Source: Motiliproteus sp047633175 (GTDB taxonomy: Bacteria > Pseudomonadota > Gammaproteobacteria > Pseudomonadales > Balneatricaceae). From it: a stretch of 64,000 bases of DNA. How positions within the stretch are numbered: position 1 is the stretch's first letter; each line of letters starts with the position of its first letter. Shown piece after piece: positions 1 to 8,353 of this stretch. The stretch covers positions 124,001 through 188,000 of the forward strand of contig JBLIEQ010000002.1 of assembly GCA_047633175.1 (NCBI GenBank). The letters are read 5' to 3'. The notes beneath the pieces were generated by a model. The model did not search any database, was not told the origin of the DNA, and saw nothing but the letters and a program-made list of their open reading frames with translations. The position numbers were made by a program, and so were the translations under genes.

Positions 1-20
1 AACCCATACCTGAGGTAATT

Positions 21-629
21 ATGACCACCCTTTACAGCTTTCCGTTTTCACTACCCTGCTACCGCGCTCGCTTGGCCGCCAGCTTATTGGCGCGCCCTGC
101 CGGCATGATTGAGATTGATATCAGCAAAGGTGAGCAACAACAGGCGGAGTTCTTGCGCATCAACCCACTGGGCCAGGTTCCGGTACTCATTGATAACGAG
201 ACCCAGATAACGGTAAGTGATTCAGTTGCCATTTTGCGCTATCTGGCCAAGACCAGTGCAGATGAAACCTGGTTGGGGACTGATCTGGCGCAGCAAACCC
301 AGGTCGATATGCTGCTCAGTCTGACGAGTAATGAACTTAAGGATTCAGTAGAAAAAGCCCGCATGATTAACGCCTTCAAACTATTACCAGCCACGGAACT
401 GCCCGCTTGTGAGCAGGTCGCATCTAAAATTCTGCCTATGATCAATCAAAGACTCGCGGGGAACGATTGGTTAACCGGCAACACGCCTACCATTGCCGAT
501 ATTGCCGTTTATTCCACCCTGATTTACTGCGATGAAGCTTTGCTTACCCTGACCCCCTACCAAAACATTATCGGTTGGATGTCTCGCGTCGAAGGCCTGG
601 CGGGATACCTGAAACCAGTAAAAATGTGA
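21..629 (+). CDS. Glutathione S-transferase family protein
   Basis: The 202-residue protein has the two-part GST layout. An N-terminal thioredoxin-like domain (about residues 1-80) carries a cis-Pro segment NPLGQVPVL and the SDSVAILRYLA glutathione-site helix. An all-alpha C-terminal domain (about 90-200) includes the N-capping-type motif TPTIADIAVYS. The start follows a GAGGTAATT ribosome site. It is a cytosolic conjugation or peroxidase enzyme by family, and its substrate cannot be inferred. It is followed after 10 bases by an AhpD-like gene, so the two probably form a small detoxification operon. Confidence 0.85.
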   Translation: MTTLYSFPFSLPCYRARLAASLLARPAGMIEIDISKGEQQQAEFLRINPLGQVPVLIDNETQITVSDSVAILRYLAKTSADETWLGTDLAQQTQVDMLLSLTSNELKDSVEKARMINAFKLLPATELPACEQVASKILPMINQRLAGNDWLTGNTPTIADIAVYSTLIYCDEALLTLTPYQNIIGWMSRVEGLAGYLKPVKM

Positions 630-639
630 GGTATTCCCT

Positions 640-1170
640 ATGTCTGTCGACCTGCCACTGGTCTGTTTTCCAGCAGAATCGGAAGATCAGCAAACACTGC
701 TAACCCAGGTGTTAACCAAACAGTCGTTCCTCAGCCCGATTAATCGCAAATGCTCGGCTTGGGCTGCAGCCCTCGCTTGCCGGGATCTAGCGGTTATTGC
801 GGTAGTTAAAGAGCATATGGGGGCGCTGACTGACAATGAGCAGCGCGAGCTGCTGTTCGCGGTCAGCCGTATGTCGGTCACTAACCCGTACTTTGTCAGT
901 CGTGGGATGATCGATCTGCAGGCGGGTGGCACTCTGGAGGCACTCTGCTTTCGCTCATTTTCCGATATCAGGGTCAGCAACGAGATTGCCTACCACTATG
1001 CCTGTGTTGCCGTATCCATGGTTAATGGCGGTCATGGCTGTTTGCGCAGTCACTACAGCAGTTTAAAGCAGCTCGGCGAGACCGATCAGGCTCTTGATCA
1101 AACACTCCGCATTACCGCCGCACTGATGACCGTCAGGCAAGTTGCTTTTAATCAAGCCGCGTTATTCTAA
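640..1170 (+). CDS. AhpD/carboxymuconolactone decarboxylase-like protein
   Basis: The 176-residue all-helical protein has a C-terminal segment GGHGCLRSHYSSLKQLG that resembles the CxxC-x2-H redox helix of AhpD proteins. Only the second cysteine and the histidine are present; the first cysteine position is Gly. If it belongs to this family, a classic CxxC disulfide is not possible, so peroxidase or decarboxylase activity is uncertain. GAGGTATTCCCT lies before the ATG, and the gene sits directly behind the GST-like gene. Family assignment is from motif reading only. Confidence 0.5.
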   Translation: MSVDLPLVCFPAESEDQQTLLTQVLTKQSFLSPINRKCSAWAAALACRDLAVIAVVKEHMGALTDNEQRELLFAVSRMSVTNPYFVSRGMIDLQAGGTLEALCFRSFSDIRVSNEIAYHYACVAVSMVNGGHGCLRSHYSSLKQLGETDQALDQTLRITAALMTVRQVAFNQAALF

Positions 1171-1336
1171 TTTTTAATCATCAAGATATGGACGGTTAAA
1201 AGGCAGGCAGGGATGTCAATCTAATGAGTTTAAGGGTAACTCTCGTTAGTTGTGAGTATGCATCGAGCTACAACCGTGAAAGTTTAAAGACCTGCCGCTA
1301 TCTTCTGATCGCTATCGATACGCAGGCTCTAAGGTT

Positions 1337-1390
1337 GATTCAAAATCCGTTGCCCAAAGGCGTGGCGGTTCGAGTCCGCCGACGGGAACC
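1337..1390 (+). repeat. tRNA-Leu(CAA)-like 3' fragment (left copy)
   Basis: Positions 1364-1380 form a perfect T arm (GGCGG, loop TTCGAGT, CCGCC). A variable-arm-like hairpin and a CAA anticodon segment (GATTCAAAATCC) precede it. The 5' acceptor and D arm are not recognisable, so this is the 3' part of a tRNA-Leu and not a gene. A related, more decayed copy lies at 2171-2203. Such 3' tRNA pieces are typical of attachment-site scars. The rest of 1171-1419 holds nothing convincing. Confidence 0.6.
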
Positions 1391-1419
1391 CTCTCTTCTT
1401 AACCAAACCACCACTTACG

Positions 1420-2046
1420 TTAAAGCACATCTTCGATGGGGAGCAAAATCTCGTTACGCCGCAGGAACCAAGGCATGAATGGCGGGTTATACCGAGCCCA
1501 GACGGGTTCCCCAACGGTGATGAAGCCTTTCTCGTCGATCCATTCCTCCAACTTGGCTTTATTGCGCATATAGCCTTCCTCACTCCAAAAGCCGGAATAT
1601 CTGACGGTCGCCATGTGGCGTGAGGGAACTTGACGCAAAATTACATTATTGTCTTGGGGTACCGGAAGGGTCTCGAGCGTGAAGGACGCTGGCATCATGA
1701 AACTCACGGCCCATCTTCCCTCCACCTGTTTTTGACCCACAGGCGAGGTCATATTGATTTTCTGGCTCTCGGCAGACTGTCCGACTGGCGCGGTCATCTC
1801 AACTTTTTGTCGCGATTGGTTGTTGCCAGAGATGTACTTAAACAGTCGGCCAAAGGCCTCATTGCCCGCGTCTTCAAAGTCGCCGTCTACGAGTGTCTCG
1901 GCGACAATGTGTGGTTTGTAGTCTCGCACTTCAAAACGGTCCTCCTTGAGGACAACCCTGTATTCAGCTTCTTCTACCGCCATGGCGTTTCCTGCCCCCA
2001 GCAATGCAAATACTGTAGCCCAGAAGGCTCGTCCTAGCTTACACAT
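1420..2046 (-). CDS. SOUL family haem-binding protein, exported
   Basis: The protein starts with a signal peptide (hydrophobic stretch WATVFALLGAGNAMA). It then shows the SOUL/HBP fold signatures: EYRVVLKEDRFEVRDYKPH near the start, GNEAFGRLFKYISGNN, paired MTAPV and MTSPV strands, and a C-terminal WARYNPPFMPWFLRRNEI. Family members bind haem or tetrapyrroles, and this one should be periplasmic. ATG codons at 2052 and 2046 are both possible; GAGGAG is better spaced from 2046. The gene stands alone between two tRNA-Leu-like direct repeats, which suggests it arrived as a small mobile cargo. Confidence 0.9.
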   Translation of the reverse strand: MCKLGRAFWATVFALLGAGNAMAVEEAEYRVVLKEDRFEVRDYKPHIVAETLVDGDFEDAGNEAFGRLFKYISGNNQSRQKVEMTAPVGQSAESQKINMTSPVGQKQVEGRWAVSFMMPASFTLETLPVPQDNNVILRQVPSRHMATVRYSGFWSEEGYMRNKAKLEEWIDEKGFITVGEPVWARYNPPFMPWFLRRNEILLPIEDVL

Positions 2047-2170
2047 ACCCATGGACTCCTCGTATAACAGGATCAGCTCAGCTGTCCGTCAGTTGGTGCA
2101 CGTCAGTTGCTGGAATGTTAGATCTGACCCCGTTGACCCCGTCAGCTACTTAAAAAACGAGCGTTCGAGG

Positions 2171-2203
2171 GATTAAAACCCCGTTACCCAAAGGCGTGGA
2201 GGT
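2171..2203 (+). repeat. tRNA-Leu-like fragment (right copy of direct repeat)
   Basis: This matches 1337-1369 at about 28 of 33 positions, including the shared core CCCAAAGGCGTGG. The anticodon-like triplet reads TAA and the T arm is ruined. With the left copy it brackets the SOUL gene. The flanking 2053-2170 contains repeated GACCCCGT words and no gene. Confidence 0.5.
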
Positions 2204-2284
2204 GCGATTTATGGCACCGCCATCCGAGATGAGGTGCGCAGAAAACAGGGTCAGAATGACCCCGTGATGTTCACACATGCGCGT

Positions 2285-2836
2285 TTATTGCGCTTTAGAC
2301 ACCATATAATCGACGACCGCTTTGACTTCAGCATCGCTTAATGTCAGATTTCCGCCTTTGGCTGGCATCACGCCTTTTCCATTAATCGCGCTGCTATACA
2401 ACGCCTCTTTGCCCTGCGCGATCCGGGCAGACCAAGCTGCCTGATCCCCTAGCTTGGGTGCACCGGCAACGCCCATATCATGGCATACGGAACAGCCCCC
2501 TTTGTAAAGGCTCTCACCGTCAAGATCAGCCTCTTGGATCTCGGCAACCTTGGCGGTGACTTCTTGCACGGCGGCAGTGACTTTTTCAGTCACCTGTCCG
2601 GCCATCTCAGTTCCCTTTTCGACGACCTGGTCCGTCATCTCAGCCGCTTTTTCTACCGCCTCGCCGCTCTTCTGCGCTGCCTTGTCCACTATCTGCTTGG
2701 CTTGTTCACTGGCCTGCTCCGTTGTGCTTACAACAGGATCTGCCTTGTCGGATTCAGAGACTGCTTTATCATCACTACAACCACTGAGCATCGCAACCAG
2801 CAGCAGAGAGGCCGTACCTATCGCTAATATTTTCAT
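2285..2836 (-). CDS. Cytochrome c5-type lipoprotein
   Basis: The 183-residue protein has a lipobox (LSGC, acylated Cys20) and then an Ala/Glu/Lys/Val-rich amphipathic helix spacer (about 40-105). A cytochrome c domain follows, with haem motif CSVCH at 115-119 and axial-ligand loop GVMPAKGG near 157. The domain resembles the small soluble c5 electron carriers. The lipid anchor and stalk should hold the haem domain above a membrane in the periplasm. The ATG at 2836 was chosen because AAGGG precedes it and it begins the signal sequence; an upstream in-frame ATG lacks both. Confidence 0.85.
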   Translation of the reverse strand: MKILAIGTASLLLVAMLSGCSDDKAVSESDKADPVVSTTEQASEQAKQIVDKAAQKSGEAVEKAAEMTDQVVEKGTEMAGQVTEKVTAAVQEVTAKVAEIQEADLDGESLYKGGCSVCHDMGVAGAPKLGDQAAWSARIAQGKEALYSSAINGKGVMPAKGGNLTLSDAEVKAVVDYMVSKAQ

Positions 2837-3026
2837 GATTTTTAATCCCTTATGAAATTTTAAAATGTCGCGAACAGGGTCCATTAACGCTTGGTAGCGT
2901 CGATTAAAATTATTATAGACCTGAGCCCGCGGCCCTCAGTAAGAAGACGACTTAACCCGCGTTCACCATCAGTCGATGGTTACCTTTTATGGCATAAATG
3001 TCATTAGTTTTTCATCCTTTCAGTAA

Positions 3027-3914
3027 CTATCCGGATTCAGTTAGGGCTTCAAAACCGGAGATCACATCAAACAGTTCTTCGTCGATACCACTCTGACGTA
3101 AACGATGAAATGTTCGATGCAAATTCCCCTGTAATTCATCAATATTTTTTCCTGCACGTTGCATCGCAGCCAGGCGACTAGCATTTTCACTGGCCAGAGA
3201 CTCTGCACAGGCCCTGAATATTGACACAAAAAGATACTCCCTGATCAGCGCCGGCAGTGTCTGGTCGTTGCCATGCATCACCTCAGGCAAACGTTGCGTT
3301 GGCCAGGCGGTCATTGCCAGGTTATGGCGCCATACTTCATCCAGTGGCAGGAGCCGTTGACTCACGGATCTATAAATAGCACCGGTTTGAGGACGATTAT
3401 GAAAAATATGAACCTGTGAGAGGTTGCCTTTTTCACGCTGTGATTCCACCTCAATTAAAATATTCCCAACCAGTGCGGTTATGGCGCCAATAGAATTAGG
3501 CAAAGGAAAACTGTGCAGTGCCGGCAGTGCGGTATCTGCAAGCCGTGACTGAATACGCTCACCCACTGCCCACAGCATTTTATGGCCTGGCAGTTTTGTC
3601 AGCGTGGTCGTCACAAAATCGACCATCACTTCATTGAACTGGCCTACCAGGCCCTGATCAGAACCAAACACGACAACACCAATCGCAGCGGTTTCCCGCT
3701 GCGGCGTGCGCATCCCGACATTGATCCATTCCGCTTGTTGGAAACAGGCCGCTAACCCCAGCTCCACAGTCCGATAATATTCATCGAGTGATCGCACTGC
3801 ATTTTCGTATTGTCCGATACTGGAAGCCGCCATCCCTTTCATGGTGCGCACCACCGCTTCAAGCTCTCCCGCACTCGCCATCTTGTGACGCAAGCTGGCG
3901 ACAGTCTCACTCAT
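3027..3914 (-). CDS. atpG: N-ATPase gamma subunit
   Basis: This 295-residue central-shaft subunit is the last gene of the N-ATPase operon. The N-terminal coiled coil (ETVASLRHKMASAGELEAVVRTMKGMAA) and the C-terminal helix (ALTESG end) would form the rotor shaft inside the alpha3beta3 ring. It is divergent from housekeeping AtpG, as usual in N-ATPases. The ATG at 3914 overlaps the end of atpA and has an AGAGA site upstream; an earlier in-frame ATG lies deep inside atpA. About 190 bases downstream (2837-3026) hold no gene. Confidence 0.9.
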   Translation of the reverse strand: MSETVASLRHKMASAGELEAVVRTMKGMAASSIGQYENAVRSLDEYYRTVELGLAACFQQAEWINVGMRTPQRETAAIGVVVFGSDQGLVGQFNEVMVDFVTTTLTKLPGHKMLWAVGERIQSRLADTALPALHSFPLPNSIGAITALVGNILIEVESQREKGNLSQVHIFHNRPQTGAIYRSVSQRLLPLDEVWRHNLAMTAWPTQRLPEVMHGNDQTLPALIREYLFVSIFRACAESLASENASRLAAMQRAGKNIDELQGNLHRTFHRLRQSGIDEELFDVISGFEALTESG

Positions 3915-5475
3915 GATCGCTCTCTGAATTTTCTTCTGACGTGAGTCCGGACAAAAATTGCGCCAGTGCATCCTGTGCACTCTGTATCATCAGCGCTCGA
4001 TCCTGATCCGTTAGTTTATCGGCACCGCTAAGACGGGCATTTACTTCGGCAGGGATATTGCCAGCCGCTCCTCGCACAACCTCTTCGGCAGCCGACATCT
4101 GTTCAAGCGGCACCTCGTCAAAAAGTTTGGCGGTTAATGCCAGTAGTACCGCTATCTGTGCGGGCACCGACACCGGCGAAAATTCCGGCTGCTTAAGGCA
4201 GGCTCGAATACGTCGGCCGTGTTTTATGATGTTGCGGGTGTTTTCATCCAGGCGAGCACCAAAGCGAGCGAACGTTTCGAGTTCCTCAAACTGAGCATAA
4301 GCCAGCTTAAGATCACCAGCCACCGCACGGTAAGCCTTGCGCTGCGCCTTGCCGCCGACACGTGAAACCGATTTGCTGACATCAACGGCCGGCAGTACAC
4401 CGAGTTCGAAGAGCGAGGGAGATAAATAAATTTGACCGTCAGTAATGGAGATCAAATTAGTCGGAATGTAAGCGGAAATATCTTGTGCTTCAGTTTCAAT
4501 GATTGGCAGCGCGGTCAGTGACCCGCCACCCAGCTCCGGCCGCAGATGGGTGGCGCGTTCGAGCAAGCGTGAATGAATATAAAAAATATCGCCGGGAAAG
4601 GCTTCACGTCCAGGTGGCCGACGCAACAACAGTGACAACTCACGATAAGCGCGCGCATGATGTGTCAGGTCATCGTAAATAATCAACACATCACGACCAT
4701 GCTGCATAAAATATTCGGCAATACTGGTCGCGGCATAGGGTGCTATATACGCAAGCCCCGGTGGATCATTGCCTTCAGTCACCACCACAATGCTGTACTC
4801 CAGCGCGCCTTTTTCACGCAATGTGGCGATCACTTTGGCAACGCCAGAGGCACGCTGGCCAATGGCGCAATACACACACAACACATTTTGATCGCGCTGA
4901 TTCAAAATGCTATCGAGTGCAATCGCGGTTTTTCCGGTTTGGCGATCACCCAGAATTAATTCACGCTGACCACGGCCGACAGGAATCAACGCATCTATCA
5001 CCTTAATACCGGTCTGCAAAGGCACAGTCACCGGCGCGCGATCCATGATGGACGCCGCGGGGCGTTCGACAGGCCTACGCTCACTGGCAACCACCGGCCC
5101 GTCACCATCCAGCGCTATCCCCAGCGGATTAATGATACGACCAATCAAACCATCGCCCACCGGCACATCCACCACATGCCCGGTACGTTCAACTTCATCA
5201 CCAGCATGCAACGTCCAGTAATCACCCAGCAACACCACACCAATGGCATCCTCATCCACATTGAAAGCGATGCCATAGACATTACCGGGAAATCTGAGCA
5301 CTTCTTCAAAGCCTACGCCGGGCAAACCTGATACTTTGGCAATACCGGTAGCGATGCTGATAATGGTGCCCACTTCTCGCGGTTTTAATTGCGGCCTGAA
5401 TCTATCCCGCGCATGAACGATGTCAGCAAAGGCGTTATCGAAAACATGTTTAAGGCCTTCCGGTTCCGTGATCAT
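3907..5475 (-). CDS. atpA: N-ATPase alpha subunit
   Basis: The 522-residue F1 alpha subunit carries the Walker A motif GDRQTGKT in the nucleotide-binding domain, the DALIPVGRGQRELILGDR block, and the VGGKAQRKAYRAVAGDLKL segment. It alternates with beta subunits in the catalytic hexamer and binds non-exchangeable nucleotide. Its start overlaps the end of atpF by four bases and its end overlaps atpG, so translation is likely coupled. Confidence 0.97.
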   Translation of the reverse strand: MITEPEGLKHVFDNAFADIVHARDRFRPQLKPREVGTIISIATGIAKVSGLPGVGFEEVLRFPGNVYGIAFNVDEDAIGVVLLGDYWTLHAGDEVERTGHVVDVPVGDGLIGRIINPLGIALDGDGPVVASERRPVERPAASIMDRAPVTVPLQTGIKVIDALIPVGRGQRELILGDRQTGKTAIALDSILNQRDQNVLCVYCAIGQRASGVAKVIATLREKGALEYSIVVVTEGNDPPGLAYIAPYAATSIAEYFMQHGRDVLIIYDDLTHHARAYRELSLLLRRPPGREAFPGDIFYIHSRLLERATHLRPELGGGSLTALPIIETEAQDISAYIPTNLISITDGQIYLSPSLFELGVLPAVDVSKSVSRVGGKAQRKAYRAVAGDLKLAYAQFEELETFARFGARLDENTRNIIKHGRRIRACLKQPEFSPVSVPAQIAVLLALTAKLFDEVPLEQMSAAEEVVRGAAGNIPAEVNARLSGADKLTDQDRALMIQSAQDALAQFLSGLTSEENSESDHE

Positions 5476-6293
5476 CTGTGCTTTGCTTCAGACAGGGAGG
5501 CTTTTGTTATTGTATGATTCTGCAGCTGATGTTTAGCATCCTCTTTTAACAGTTCGGCAACGCTTTTTTCCAGCGATGCCAAGTAATCGGCAATGCTCCA
5601 CGCCACTTTATATCCATTCGACGTCATCTCGATGCCGCAGACCAATGCCGGCGAAGTCTCAAACCGAACCTGAACCTCTGTCGAGAAGGTGTTGTTGAGT
5701 GTTTGTTGTATAGCCGCCTGTTGTTCTGCCGACAAAGCAAATGCGCTACGTACCAGCACCGGCTCGGTCACCACCTTTAGGGTCTCGGCGAGGCCTGCTT
5801 TTATCTTGTCATCCATTGCACCCAAACGCTGCCTGAAGAGATCCACCATAGGTGCTTCAAGACTCGTTGCGGCGAGGTCAGTGAGCGCCTTGCGTGCAAT
5901 GGCGAACACCTCCTGCCGGGTCTTGTGGTAGAGGGACAGGTTCAAACGATGAGCGTCCATTCGTAATGTTTCCTGACGTTTCTCACGCAGAGTGTCGGCA
6001 GCCTGCCGGGCGTCATCGAGCAACCGTTGACGTTCGTCTTGCGCTTCTGCTGTCGCCTTGCTCAGCAGCGCTGCACGCTGTTGTTCAAACGTGTCGTTCT
6101 TGTGCTGAAACGCGTCACGCTCTTTTTGTGCCTCGGTTTTTTTGGCATTGGCATCGGCCAGCTCTTTGGTCATCCGGTTCTCACGCGCATCGATGGCATC
6201 GAGAATCGGCCGATAAAGAAAGCGCTTCAACAACCACACCAGAATAAGGAAGTTAATCACTTGCGCAATAACCGTAAACCAGTCGATCAACAT
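5472..6293 (-). CDS. atpF: N-ATPase b subunit (long, with delta-like C-terminus)
   Basis: The 273-residue protein has one N-terminal membrane helix (VIAQVINFLILVWLLKRFLYRP) and then a long charged coiled coil (about 35-130). That makes it the peripheral stalk. It is much longer than the roughly 160 residues of ordinary b subunits. The operon has no separate delta gene, and the C-terminal part (GIEMTSNGYKVAWSIADYL) resembles the end of delta subunits. The long b subunit probably covers the delta role, as in other N-ATPases. Confidence 0.92.
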   Translation of the reverse strand: MLIDWFTVIAQVINFLILVWLLKRFLYRPILDAIDARENRMTKELADANAKKTEAQKERDAFQHKNDTFEQQRAALLSKATAEAQDERQRLLDDARQAADTLREKRQETLRMDAHRLNLSLYHKTRQEVFAIARKALTDLAATSLEAPMVDLFRQRLGAMDDKIKAGLAETLKVVTEPVLVRSAFALSAEQQAAIQQTLNNTFSTEVQVRFETSPALVCGIEMTSNGYKVAWSIADYLASLEKSVAELLKEDAKHQLQNHTITKASLSEAKHR

Positions 6294-6296
6294 GAT

Positions 6297-6578
6297 CTAG
6301 TTTCCCGCTGTCTGGGCAATAAAATAATTCCAGAACGGATTGGCAAAAATAAGAATCATCGATACTACAAAACAATAAATCGCCGTAGATTCGATCATCG
6401 CCAGACCCACGAATAAGGTCCGCGTAATCGTGGCTGACGCATCTGGCTGTTGCGCCAGTGACATCAACGCTGCTCCAACGGCTTTACCTTCACCTAATGA
6501 GGGGCCAATCACGCCAATAGCGATGGTCAGACCCGCCGTGATGATGGACGCCATCGCGATAAGAGTCATGCTATCCAT
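6297..6578 (-). CDS. atpE: N-ATPase c subunit (ring; Na+-type motif)
   Basis: This 93-residue double-helix hairpin builds the ion-carrying ring. Helix 1 contains GPSLGEGKAVG with Glu30. Helix 2 contains the ion-site Glu63 followed by Ser64-Thr65 (MIESTAIY). The E-S-T pattern is the known Na+-coordinating set, and the extra helix 1 Glu is typical of N-ATPases. Coupling ion is inferred, not proven; at least one N-ATPase has been reported as H+-coupled. GGAGATACT precedes the ATG. Confidence 0.95.
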   Translation of the reverse strand: MDSMTLIAMASIITAGLTIAIGVIGPSLGEGKAVGAALMSLAQQPDASATITRTLFVGLAMIESTAIYCFVVSMILIFANPFWNYFIAQTAGN

Positions 6579-6637
6579 AGTATCTCCTCAGTGTTTAGCC
6601 TTGGGGGTAGTTGTAGTAGTGTCAGGTAACAACTTTT

Positions 6638-7324
6638 TCAATCCTGCTCAGGTGTTGGCTGGCGAGCACGGGTCGCCGCCGCAATATAAACCGTCGCCAA
6701 AATACTAAAGATATACGCCTGCACCATGCCCGTTAGCAGGCCGAGCGCACTCAGGGCGATCGGAAAAATAAAAGGCGTAATAGTCAACAGAATCGCCAGT
6801 ATCATCGTGCCACTCATCATATTACCGAATAAACGCACGGCCAGTGCCAGGGTGCGCGAGAGTTCGCTAATAATATTAAACGGCAACATAATAACGGTCG
6901 GCTGCAAATAATCACCAAGATATTCTCTCAATCCCTTATCCTCGATACCAAACAGCGGCACCGCCACAAACACACAAATAGCCAGCGCTGCCGTGGTTGA
7001 CAATGAACCTGTAGGTGGTTCATATCCGGGAATGATCGTAAAAAAACTCGCCATGGCAACAAACAAGAACAGAGTGCCGATAAAACCGATATATTTTTGC
7101 GGCTGACGCATCCCGACTTCGTCGATTTGTTGAGTAATACCGGTGACAATTATTTCCAAAAAGTTCTGCCAGCGCGAACGATGCAACCCGCTGGATAGCC
7201 TGTGGGTAATAAATTTTGAGCCTAATATCAGCACAAGCATTAACCCCCATGTATAAAAAATTGTGGCATTAATCTTAAAAAATCCGGCTTGCCAGAAAAC
7301 AATATCATCTGGGCTAAGGCGCAT
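6638..7324 (-). CDS. atpB: N-ATPase a subunit
   Basis: The 228-residue polytopic membrane protein forms the ion half-channels beside the c ring. The essential arginine lies in the conserved helix ending AVRLFGNMMSG. It starts inside the end of atpR (overlap of 11 bases) at MRLSPDD. The gap to atpE (6579-6637) is short and carries no gene. Confidence 0.95.
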   Translation of the reverse strand: MRLSPDDIVFWQAGFFKINATIFYTWGLMLVLILGSKFITHRLSSGLHRSRWQNFLEIIVTGITQQIDEVGMRQPQKYIGFIGTLFLFVAMASFFTIIPGYEPPTGSLSTTAALAICVFVAVPLFGIEDKGLREYLGDYLQPTVIMLPFNIISELSRTLALAVRLFGNMMSGTMILAILLTITPFIFPIALSALGLLTGMVQAYIFSILATVYIAAATRARQPTPEQD

Positions 7325-7625
7325 GGCGGATAGTCTTTTCCGGCTCAGCCGACTGCTCTGCGACACGAGTAAAATGTAAAAATAGAAACCGTGATAATAT
7401 AAAACCGAGCAAGACCGTTATTAATCGATGCCAGTAATTATCCATAATAAAATAAAATCCAAGCACGACAATACTCATACGTAATAACATGCTGGTTAGA
7501 AACCAGAGTGCGGCATTTTTTACAACAACACCGCGGTTCACCGTCCACCAGAGTCCACCAAAAAAAACAACACCCAATAACATGCCTGATATCATCGCCA
7601 AAGCCAGGCTTAAAAACTCATTCAT
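7314..7625 (-). CDS. atpR: N-ATPase accessory membrane protein AtpR
   Basis: The 103-residue protein has three predicted membrane helices, with arginines inside the second and third (SMLLRMSIVVLGFYF, GFILSRFLFLHF). AtpR is specific to N-ATPase operons and is thought to interact with the carboxylates of the c ring. The ATG at 7625 has AGGAAAATGATCATC ahead of it and overlaps the end of atpQ. Confidence 0.9.
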   Translation of the reverse strand: MNEFLSLALAMISGMLLGVVFFGGLWWTVNRGVVVKNAALWFLTSMLLRMSIVVLGFYFIMDNYWHRLITVLLGFILSRFLFLHFTRVAEQSAEPEKTIRHAP

Positions 7626-7956
7626 GATGATCATTTTCCTGCTTGTGTATGTCCCGGTCTTCCCTGGCGACCCAATGCCAGGCATTAAGACAACCCAGCC
7701 CTAAACCTATCGCCAGAAACATCAGGGTGAAGGAATGACTACCCGGATACTGTTTATCTACCCAGTTACCAAGTACCCCGCCTAGCAAGGTAGGCACAAC
7801 CACTGACCAGCCAACCAGGCCTATCATGCCCAGGCCCGACCAGACCGTTTGGGCGACCTGTTGTTGCGCCTTGAGTTTGCGTGCCGCTTTTTCGCCCACT
7901 TGCTGACTAAATGCCGTCTCTGGTTTTTGTGGCTTACTTTTCATTTTTTCATTCAT
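7618..7956 (-). CDS. atpQ: N-ATPase AtpQ (AtpI-like ring-assembly protein)
   Basis: The protein is about 112 residues long, with a charged N-terminus, two membrane helices (VWSGLGMIGLVGWSVVVPTLLGG and FTLMFLAIGLGLGCLNAWHWV) and a His/Glu tail. It corresponds to the AtpI-like AtpQ of N-ATPase operons, a helper for c-ring assembly. ATG codons at 7956 and 7944 are both possible; 7956 overlaps the atpC stop in the manner of its neighbours. Confidence 0.88.
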   Translation of the reverse strand: MNEKMKSKPQKPETAFSQQVGEKAARKLKAQQQVAQTVWSGLGMIGLVGWSVVVPTLLGGVLGNWVDKQYPGSHSFTLMFLAIGLGLGCLNAWHWVAREDRDIHKQENDHHE

Positions 7957-8353
7957 GATGAAAGGCCGCGAAACGACGCACAAAGCCACCTTCCAGCTTT
8001 TCCAGCACCGAACGTATACTCTTTTCCTGTTCATCAAGCGTCAAAAAATCCTGTTTCACGGCCGCATGCAATTTATCCAGATCCATGCCGCCGATCGCAT
8101 TGCGTACCGAGACACGGACATCCAAACCCGTTTTAACCAGAACACCTTGATCCACCGCCACACATATTTCGCCATCCGCCCTGGTTTCAAAAACCAGTAT
8201 TCCCGGCTCCAGTGACGTCACGCAATCGAGTCGATTCGGCAAGAGTCCAAACGCACCCCGGTGTGATTCGGCGACGATACGCAGTACCTGTGTCTGCTCG
8301 GCGAAAATCTTATAGGGCAGCAGAATTTGAAGTTTCATGCTGGCGGATTTCAT
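7949..8353 (-). CDS. atpC: N-ATPase epsilon subunit
   Basis: The 134-residue F1 epsilon has the N-terminal beta-sandwich (MKLQILLPYKIF, GAFGLLPNRLDCVTSLEPGIL) and a helical tail. In N-ATPases the gene directly follows atpD rather than ending the operon, as seen here. The start overlaps the atpD stop. An alternative ATG is at 8338. Confidence 0.92.
   Translation of the reverse strand: MKSASMKLQILLPYKIFAEQTQVLRIVAESHRGAFGLLPNRLDCVTSLEPGILVFETRADGEICVAVDQGVLVKTGLDVRVSVRNAIGGMDLDKLHAAVKQDFLTLDEQEKSIRSVLEKLEGGFVRRFAAFHHE

Noticed and set aside
1224..1478. 84-codon plus-strand ORF overlapping the tRNA-like fragment
   Set aside because: It runs through the tRNA remnant and into the SOUL gene's 3' end, with no supporting motif or ribosome site.
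1420..2046. Riboswitch or tRNA gene cluster at 1.3-2.2 kb
   Set aside because: The tRNA-Leu-like pieces lack a 5' half and cannot fold as tRNA. They are fragments.
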